Assembly (NCBI GenBank): GCA_038257655.1 | Contig: JBBSJC010000247.1 | Coordinates: forward strand, 1-11,123 | DNA length: 11,123 nucleotides | Source of the DNA: DASUME01 sp038257655 | Lineage (GTDB): Bacteria; Myxococcota_A; Polyangia; Polyangiales; DASUME01 | Direction of reading: 5' to 3' | Shown here: positions 5,767-11,123 of the stretch, in pieces | Position numbering within the stretch: the stretch's first letter is position 1 | Layout of the letters: the number at the start of each line of letters is the position of its first letter | Position numbers and translations under genes: made by a program | The notes under the pieces: generated by a model | The model's input: only the letters and a program-made list of their open reading frames with translations | What the model was told of the DNA's origin: nothing | Database searches by the model: none

Positions 5767-6228
5767 ATGGACATCGATCTGAAGCAGCTCAAAGAACTGA
5801 TGCGCTCGCTCAAGCAGCACGACATCAGTGAGCTCGAAATCGAGAAGAATGGCGAGCGAATCAAGCTCTGCCGCAGTGTTGAGCACGTGGGACACGCTCA
5901 GGTCAGCATGATGCCGCCGGCAATCATGGCGAGCCTCCCGGGCCAAGCGCCAGCTGCACGCGCAGAGGTCGAAGACGACGCCTCGATTCATTACATCACC
6001 TCGCCCTTCGTCGGCACGTTTTACGAATGCCCCTCACCAGGCTCCGATCCGTTCGTGAAGCCCGGCAGTGAGATCAAGGCCGGCCAGAGCCTGTGCATCA
6101 TCGAAGCGATGAAGCTGATGAACGAGATCGAAGCCGATGTGACGGGCACGATCGTCGAAGTCCTTGCTGAAAACGGCAAGTCGGTCGAGTACGGCGACCG
6201 GCTGTTCAAAGTAAAGAAGAAGAGCTGA
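5767..6228 (+). CDS. accB: Acetyl-CoA carboxylase biotin carboxyl carrier protein
   Basis: Biotin carboxyl carrier protein of acetyl-CoA carboxylase, the first committed step of fatty-acid synthesis; 153 residues, the usual size. The N-terminal dimerisation region (MDIDLKQLKELMRSLKQHDI) has the standard start. A short Ala/Pro-containing linker (about 50-75) follows, then the biotinyl domain (about 77-152), with the biotinylated Lys116 in EAMKLMNEI. I choose the ATG at 5767 because it gives the family N-terminus and has GGGGAA upstream. The same frame is open back to an ATG at 5605, but that would overlap aroQ by 125 bases and add unrelated residues. accC follows after nine bases. Confidence 0.97.
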   Translation: MDIDLKQLKELMRSLKQHDISELEIEKNGERIKLCRSVEHVGHAQVSMMPPAIMASLPGQAPAARAEVEDDASIHYITSPFVGTFYECPSPGSDPFVKPGSEIKAGQSLCIIEAMKLMNEIEADVTGTIVEVLAENGKSVEYGDRLFKVKKKS

Positions 6229-6237
6229 ACCGCCGCG

Positions 6238-7569
6238 ATGTTCAAAAAGATCCTGATTGCGAATCGTGGTGAAATCGCGCTGCGAATTATTCGCGGTTGC
6301 CGCGAGCTCGGCATTCCTACCGTTGCTGTGCACAGCCAGGCAGATGCCACGGCTTTGCACGTGCGCTTTGCAGACGAAGCGGTGTGTATCGGCCCGCCGG
6401 CTGCAAAAGACTCCTATTTGAATGTGCCTGCGATCATCGCTGCGGCGGAGATAAGCGGCGCAGATGCGATCCACCCGGGCTACGGATTTTTGTCCGAGAA
6501 CGCAGAGTTTGCGGACATCTGTCGGCAGTGCGGACTTACCTTCATCGGCCCCACCCCCGAAAACATGCAGAACTGGGGCGACAAGGTCACCGCGCGCAAA
6601 AACGCGTTGCGCCTGGGCTTACCGCTGTTGCCCGGCTCAGGTGTGTTAGCGGACGTCGAGGACGCGCTCGTCCAGGCTCGCAAAATCGGCTTCCCCGTGA
6701 TGCTCAAGGCATCGGGCGGCGGCGGCGGTCGCGGCATGCAGATCCTGCGCAACGAAACTGATGTGCGCGCAGGCTTTCCACGCGCCCAAAGCGAAGCTAT
6801 CGCCGGTTTCAAAAACGGCGATCTGTACCTCGAGCGGTACGTCGAGGAGCCGCGGCACATCGAGTTTCAGGTGCTGTGTGATGGTAAGGGTGGCGCGTTC
6901 GTGCTCGGCGAGCGCGAGTGTTCGATCCAGCGACGTCATCAAAAGTTGCTCGAGGAGGCGCCCAGCATCGCGATGACCGAGGAGCTCCGCCGCGACATGT
7001 CGGTCACGATCGCGCGCGCCATGCGCGAAAGCGGTTACGTGTCGCTCGGCACCCTCGAGTTCCTGATGGATGAGCGCGGCGAGCTGTACTTCATGGAAAT
7101 GAACACGCGCATTCAAGTCGAGCATCCGGTGACCGAGGTCGTCACGGGCGTGGACCTGCTTACCGAACAGATCCGTGTCGCTGCGGGCCACAGCGTGCAG
7201 ATCCCCGAAAAGTCGATGCAGCCGCAGGGCCACGCGATCGAATGCCGGATCAACGCAGAGGACCCAATCACGTTCGCGCCTTGGCCCGGGCTTATCACCG
7301 AGTACCACCCGCCGGGCGGCGCGGGCGTGCGCGTCGATGACGGCGTGTATGGTGGCTATCGCGTGCCAGCGCTCTACGATTCGCTGATCGCCAAGATCAT
7401 CACCTACGGCCGCAATCGGCCCGAAGCCATTACGCGTATGCGGCGGGCATTGTCTGAGACGATCATATCGGGCATTCGCACCACCATCCCCCTACATCAG
7501 CGCATCCTGTTATCCGAGGATTACGTGGCAGGGCGTATCTCCACACGCTTCCTAGAGCGCCTCAAGTGA
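6238..7569 (+). CDS. accC: Acetyl-CoA carboxylase, biotin carboxylase subunit
   Basis: ATP-dependent carboxylation of the biotin on AccB; 443 residues, close to the 449 of E. coli AccC. The domain order is standard: N-terminal biotin carboxylase domain (MFKKILIANRGEIALRIIR, HPGYGFLSEN), ATP-grasp with Lys157 and the glycine loop at 160-166, and a C-terminal domain with ECRINAEDP. Active-site residues in MEMNTRIQVEHPVTE are all present (Glu287, Asn289, Arg291, Glu295, one less than E. coli numbering). Its partners AccA and AccD are not in this window and must be encoded elsewhere. The gene lies nine bases after accB and is clearly in the same operon. Nothing in it appears truncated or degenerate. 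Confidence 0.98.
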   Translation: MFKKILIANRGEIALRIIRGCRELGIPTVAVHSQADATALHVRFADEAVCIGPPAAKDSYLNVPAIIAAAEISGADAIHPGYGFLSENAEFADICRQCGLTFIGPTPENMQNWGDKVTARKNALRLGLPLLPGSGVLADVEDALVQARKIGFPVMLKASGGGGGRGMQILRNETDVRAGFPRAQSEAIAGFKNGDLYLERYVEEPRHIEFQVLCDGKGGAFVLGERECSIQRRHQKLLEEAPSIAMTEELRRDMSVTIARAMRESGYVSLGTLEFLMDERGELYFMEMNTRIQVEHPVTEVVTGVDLLTEQIRVAAGHSVQIPEKSMQPQGHAIECRINAEDPITFAPWPGLITEYHPPGGAGVRVDDGVYGGYRVPALYDSLIAKIITYGRNRPEAITRMRRALSETIISGIRTTIPLHQRILLSEDYVAGRISTRFLERLK

Positions 7570-7660
7570 GGCAATTCCGGGCTTGCAGGCTAGGCATGAT
7601 GGCCAATGCTCAAATCCTCGTGCTCGCTTGCGTTTTCGGCGTGTCGCGAGGCTTGGAGGC

Positions 7661-7690
7661 TTGACCCGACGAAGTTCGAAGACCTACACT
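7661..7690 (+). promoter_or_regulatory. Possible sigma-70 promoter in front of sgmX
   Basis: TTGACC (7661-7666) and TACACT (7685-7690) are separated by 18 bases inside the 191-base gap after accC. This would give the TPR gene its own start with a leader of roughly 60 bases. Read-through from accC is not excluded, since no clear terminator is seen in the gap. Confidence 0.45.
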
Positions 7691-7760
7691 TTTCGTTGAT
7701 CCTCGTGTCCGGTGCGCCCACAGGGGGACCACAAGGGCGGGGGCGACCCTAAAAGGCCTC

Positions 7761-10700
7761 GTGGCTGTTAACCGCACCAAAGTTCTCGAAGCCGCGCAAA
7801 AGTTCCTCTCGAAGGGCCAGTACGATAAGGCGATCGCCGAGTACCAGAAGCTCGTCGTAGAGGACCCGCGTGACGTTCGCACGTTGTTGAAGATCGGCGA
7901 TCTTCACACGAAGCGAAACAAGCCTAAAGACGCGATCGACGTCTATCAGAAGGTCGCAGAGCTGTATGCCAAGCAGGGCTTCTTTCTCAAGGCGGTCGCG
8001 GTCTACAAGCAAATCTTGAAGCTCGATGCCACGCACATCGATTCGTCGCAGAAGCTTGCCAAGATGTACGAGGAGCTGGCGCTAACGAGCGACGCCCTCA
8101 ACACCTACGAGCAAGTTGCCGATGCCTACCTTGCGCAGGGGCAGACGCAAAAGGCGCTCGAGACCATGGAGCGGATGGTCGAGCTCGATGGGCAGAACGT
8201 CGCGGTGCGCATCAAGTACGCCGAGGCTCTTTCGAAAGCCGAAAAGACCAAGGAGGCCGCCAAGGCTTTCGCCGAAGGTGCCGCGTTGCTCAAGGAGCAG
8301 GGCCGAATGGACGACTACATCCGTGTCGTTGAGCGGCAGCTGTATCACGACGCGGAAAACCTCGATTTGGCGCGCACCCTTTCGAGTTTGTATCTCGAAC
8401 GGCAGGACCCCAAGCGCGCGCTCGCGAAGCTCCAGATCTGCTTCAAGGCTGATCCGCGCGATGTGCAGACGCTCGAGATGCTCGCGGAGGCATTTCGTCA
8501 GCTCGGACAGATTCCAAAGACGATAAGTGTGCTCAAAGAGATCTCGCGCTTGCATGCAGAGTTCGGAGCCACTGATGCCCGGCGCCGGACGCTGCAACGC
8601 GTGCTCGACCTAGACCCCAACGACGCCGAAGCGCGCCAAGGTTTGGGCGCCGCAGGCAATGCACCGACGCCAGGCCGAGCGGCAACGCAGACGGCAATGC
8701 AAACGCCACCACAAACGCCACCACAAGCGCCCCTACAAACACAGCGCACGGGGCCTAACGTCGCGCAGCCGCCACCGCCCAGCCAGATGGCGCGCGGGAC
8801 GGGTGCTGGCTCATCGGTGGCGCGCACCACGGGGGCCGAACCGCCTGTGCGTCCGGCGGCAGCCCAAGTGTCGCGCGCGACTTCCGACGGAGCGCAGATT
8901 CCACGCCCAGGGCAGCCCGACAGGACAGCGCCCGTGCCGACCGAACCCCTGCGCACCGTGCAGGGTATGGCGCCTGCCCCTGCGCCTCAGGGCGTGGGCA
9001 GATACACGGGTGCCCCCTCGTCATTTCCACCGGTGCCCGACGCTGACGAGATTGAGCTCGCGGTTGAAGAGAGCAGCGAGTTTGACCTGCTCGATAGCGG
9101 AGACGCCAACCTCGACGGGGACCTGCTTTCGGATGACGGCGATGCAGAAGAGGTATTGATCGTCGACGATCGCACCGATCGTCATATCGAGCTTGAAGCT
9201 TCGCCTGGCAAAACTGCGGCTGGCAGTGGACGCCAGCACGACAGCAAGCAAGAACGCATCGCCCGCCTTTTGTCGGATGCCGATGCCCACGAAGGTTACG
9301 GCCTGTACGACAAGGTCGAAGCGCTGCTCAAGGAAGTGCTCACGGTCGAAGCCGAGCACCTGCCGACCCATGAGCGTTTGAAGGATCTGTACATCGCAAC
9401 GGATCGACGTGTCGATGCGGCGCGCGAGCTGCTCTGGCTCTCGGACAGCTGGGAAGATCGCAATCGCGACAGAGCGATTCAGTATGCGCGCGAGGCCTAC
9501 GATCTCGCGCCCAACGCCGCCGCCACCAAGAATCGCTTGTTAGGGCTCGGCCTGACCCCGGGACAAGAGGCGCCCGAAGATGTGATGTTCGTGGAAGACA
9601 GTAAGCCTGCCGCTTTGCCGCAGGCTGCTCCTTCATACGAAAGCGGATACGAAAGCGGATTCGAGAGCGGAGATGCTCGCGACATCTTCGCTCCGCCCGC
9701 GCAGACGCATCCTGAACGTGCTGAATCGGCGTTCGAAGACGAGGAAGATCCGCTGGATGTTCCGATTAGTCCCGATGAGTTCGATGCACCTCCGCCGATG
9801 CAGGCGCGCGGGCAGCGCACCGAGAGTTATGCGCACCTGTTGGACGAAGAGGTCTCGCCCGAGGAGTTCGATCGCGAAGGCCCCGTCACGAACGCACCTC
9901 GCGGACTGAGTCAGGCGTCCGATGACGAGATGGCGGACCTGCTCGATGCGCCGATTTCGCCAGATGAGTTTGACGCACCGCCGCCTCGCCGCAGCATGGC
10001 GGCGCCGAGCGATGTGGCCGACCTGCTCGATAATCCGCAGCCCGACGATGATTTCGGTCTCAGCGACGAGCGTTTCGATCGCTCGGGTCTGATCGATGCA
10101 GACTCGACTGAAATCGGAGATGCGCTCGAGATTCGCGCGGCCCTCGCGCAAAGTATCGCGCAACAAGAGCTGCCGCGGGCTACCACACCTGCCGAAGCAC
10201 ACGTCCCCGACGACGACCATGAGCCGAGCATCGAGTTCGTCGAAGTCGGCACCGGTGAAATCGACGTGGCCGATATTGAGGCCACCGAAGCGGAATACGA
10301 CCCCAGCGCCGCGGCTGCGCCGGAGGTCTTCGCGCCGCTCAACACAAGCGAGCTCGTGTTTGACGCCGATCAAGCCGAGCAAGGGGATGCGCGCGGTAAC
10401 TTCAGGCCCACCGCGATTCCCGGGCAGCGTAGGGCTTCGCTCGCAGAGATGCCGCCCCTACCGCCGCTGGCAGCTCTGAAGTCGTCCGCTGCCTCTGCGG
10501 TCAACGGCCCCCTGCCCGCGCCGCTGGGTGGTCTCGGCCGTGCGCCCAAGCCTGCTGAAGCGCCCGCCGAACCTGAGACGACACAAGATGCTGACGTCAG
10601 CTTTGCGGATGTCGGTGCCGAGGTCGATGCCGAGAGCCGCTCGCCATACGTGGCGCCGCGGCCGCCAGCAGCGCCTACACCAGCACGGCCGGCACCTGGC

Positions 10701-11123
10701 TGGCCCGCCCCAGCAGCACGGCCGGCACCCGCATGGCCTGCGCCAGCACCCGCTGCAGTAGCGCCGCCAGCACCTGCGCCAGCACCCGTTGCGCCAGCAC
10801 CCGTTGCGCCAGCAGCCGCTGCGCCAGCACCCGCTGCGCCAGCACCTGCGCCGGCACAGTCTGTGCTGCAGGCCGCGCCGGAGCCGGTCAGGATTGAAGA
10901 GCTCGAAAGCGACCTTACCCCTGAGATCGAAGAGACGCTGGACGAAGCGGACTTCTTTGCGTCGCAGGGCATGATGGATGAGGCGACGGAGCTCATTCAG
11001 GAAGGCATCCTGATCAATCCGGGCAACAGGGCGCTCAAAGCCAAGATGCTCGAGTACGAAGCGGCGGCGGACGCGCAGGAAGCGCGCGAAGAAGCCGAAA
11101 GCGAAGCGAAGAAGCTTCACGAC
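7761..11123 (+). CDS. sgmX: Very long TPR protein, probable SgmX homolog (3' end beyond right edge)
   Basis: One frame is open for 1121 codons from GTG 7761 to the window end. Upstream support is only AGG; the N-terminus (VAVNRTKVLEAAQKFLSKGQ) looks like a natural TPR start. There is no signal peptide, so it is cytoplasmic. Residues 1-295 form about seven or eight TPR helix pairs (QYDKAIAEYQKLV, QTQKALETMERMVELD, DPKRALAKLQICFKADPRD). Residues 296-420 are a Pro/Gln/Ala-rich linker and 421-480 are strongly acidic. A second helical TPR-like block spans about 496-598. Residues 600-960 are acidic and disordered, with repeated SP[DE]EFD motifs. Residues 970-1035 are a Pro/Ala tract, and a third TPR block begins near 1044 and is cut off. 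Three TPR clusters joined by disordered linkers, directly after mglC-aroQ-accB-accC, match what I know of M. xanthus SgmX. SgmX is the MglA-GTP effector that stimulates type IV pilus formation at the leading pole. The missing C-terminus leaves that call unproven. Confidence 0.83.
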   Translation, partial: MAVNRTKVLEAAQKFLSKGQYDKAIAEYQKLVVEDPRDVRTLLKIGDLHTKRNKPKDAIDVYQKVAELYAKQGFFLKAVAVYKQILKLDATHIDSSQKLAKMYEELALTSDALNTYEQVADAYLAQGQTQKALETMERMVELDGQNVAVRIKYAEALSKAEKTKEAAKAFAEGAALLKEQGRMDDYIRVVERQLYHDAENLDLARTLSSLYLERQDPKRALAKLQICFKADPRDVQTLEMLAEAFRQLGQIPKTISVLKEISRLHAEFGATDARRRTLQRVLDLDPNDAEARQGLGAAGNAPTPGRAATQTAMQTPPQTPPQAPLQTQRTGPNVAQPPPPSQMARGTGAGSSVARTTGAEPPVRPAAAQVSRATSDGAQIPRPGQPDRTAPVPTEPLRTVQGMAPAPAPQGVGRYTGAPSSFPPVPDADEIELAVEESSEFDLLDSGDANLDGDLLSDDGDAEEVLIVDDRTDRHIELEASPGKTAAGSGRQHDSKQERIARLLSDADAHEGYGLYDKVEALLKEVLTVEAEHLPTHERLKDLYIATDRRVDAARELLWLSDSWEDRNRDRAIQYAREAYDLAPNAAATKNRLLGLGLTPGQEAPEDVMFVEDSKPAALPQAAPSYESGYESGFESGDARDIFAPPAQTHPERAESAFEDEEDPLDVPISPDEFDAPPPMQARGQRTESYAHLLDEEVSPEEFDREGPVTNAPRGLSQASDDEMADLLDAPISPDEFDAPPPRRSMAAPSDVADLLDNPQPDDDFGLSDERFDRSGLIDADSTEIGDALEIRAALAQSIAQQELPRATTPAEAHVPDDDHEPSIEFVEVGTGEIDVADIEATEAEYDPSAAAAPEVFAPLNTSELVFDADQAEQGDARGNFRPTAIPGQRRASLAEMPPLPPLAALKSSAASAVNGPLPAPLGGLGRAPKPAEAPAEPETTQDADVSFADVGAEVDAESRSPYVAPRPPAAPTPARPAPGWPAPAARPAPAWPAPAPAAVAPPAPAPAPVAPAPVAPAAAAPAPAAPAPAPAQSVLQAAPEPVRIEELESDLTPEIEETLDEADFFASQGMMDEATELIQEGILINPGNRALKAKMLEYEAAADAQEAREEAESEAKKLHD
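9636..9671 (+). repeat. Triple 12-bp repeat coding for [YF]ESG
   Basis: TACGAAAGCGGA occurs twice in tandem (9636-9647 and 9648-9659), followed by the diverged TTCGAGAGCGGA. It encodes YESG-YESG-FESG at the start of the long acidic linker of the TPR protein. Confidence 0.85.
9762..10059 (+). repeat. Repeated acidic LLD..[IV]SP[DE]EFD linear motif in the TPR-protein linker
   Basis: PISPDEFDAPPP occurs at 9762-9797 and again, identically at protein level, at 9951-9986. VSPEEFD lies between them (9852-9872), and a weaker PQPDDDF follows near 10036. Three of the copies are preceded by LLD (LLDEE, LLDAP, LLDNP). Spacing is roughly 28-34 residues. The DNA of the two identical copies differs at third positions, so the peptide is conserved beyond the DNA. 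Confidence 0.75.
10663..10856 (+). repeat. Pro/Ala-rich tract with 15-bp tandem repeats
   Basis: Five 15-base units starting GCGCCAGCA run from 10776 to 10850, the first two identical. They encode APAPV or APAPA. Upstream, AGCACGGCCGGCACC occurs at 10682-10696 and 10714-10728, each giving ARPAP followed by a Trp-Pro pair. The tract is a flexible spacer before the last TPR block. Confidence 0.85.

Noticed and set aside
6646..7308. 220-codon minus-strand frame inside accC
   Set aside because: It is a mirror of a highly conserved enzyme gene, which fully explains the codon pattern; such antisense frames are usual in GC-rich DNA.
9605..9625. GCCTGC/GCAGGC hairpin inside the TPR gene
   Set aside because: A 6-bp stem with a 9-base loop inside GC-rich coding DNA is expected by chance.
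9633..11120. Long minus-strand frames opposite the TPR gene (249, 208 and 220 codons)
   Set aside because: They are Arg/Cys/Gly- or Ala/Gly-rich shadows of the acidic and Pro/Ala linkers, without start signals or domains.

Overview
The window is GC-rich, closely packed DNA from a Gram-negative bacterium. It is most likely a member of the Myxococcota (the former myxobacterial Deltaproteobacteria). The strongest evidence is a run of genes, roadblock protein – aroQ – accB – accC – very long TPR protein, which matches the order I recall for the motility-polarity genes mglC and sgmX flanking aroQ-accB-accC in Myxococcus xanthus. Long Pro/Ala-rich and acidic linkers and the style of the cell-wall enzymes also fit. 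No transposase, integrase, phage gene or CRISPR array is visible.

Layout. Positions 1-469 (minus) hold the 5' part of an unrecognised gene that runs off the left edge. A divergent intergenic region (470-657) separates it from two cell-wall genes on the plus strand: an L,D-transpeptidase (658-2205) and an M23 endopeptidase (2292-3665). The endopeptidase carries an N-terminal region that looks like a lytic transglycosylase lacking its catalytic glutamate. A short SEC-C zinc-motif gene (3771-4049) then overlaps a GNAT acetyltransferase gene (4039-4569). Next, on the minus strand, comes a tRNA-Leu gene with anticodon AAG (4668-4749). It has a good promoter upstream and, downstream, a 36-37 bp tandem repeat of hairpins that probably ends its transcription.

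From 4914 to the right edge lies the mglC-aroQ-accB-accC-sgmX block. mglC, aroQ, accB and accC are separated by 3, 37 and 9 bases and look like one operon. sgmX starts after a 191-base gap with its own plausible promoter. It is open for 1121 codons and is cut by the window end. AroQ makes 3-dehydroshikimate for aromatic amino acids. AccB and AccC supply the biotin carrier and biotin carboxylase of acetyl-CoA carboxylase; the carboxyltransferase genes accA and accD are not here. In M. xanthus, MglC acts with MglB and RomR in setting cell polarity, and SgmX is the MglA-GTP effector that promotes type IV pilus formation at the leading pole. The block therefore places polarity and motility genes around housekeeping metabolic genes.

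I see no clear evidence of a wholly new system. The items most worth a second look are the A34 tRNA-Leu, the GNRA-capped hairpin repeats behind it, the degenerate transglycosylase fused to an M23 peptidase, and a repeated LLD..[IV]SP[DE]EFD motif in the SgmX linker.
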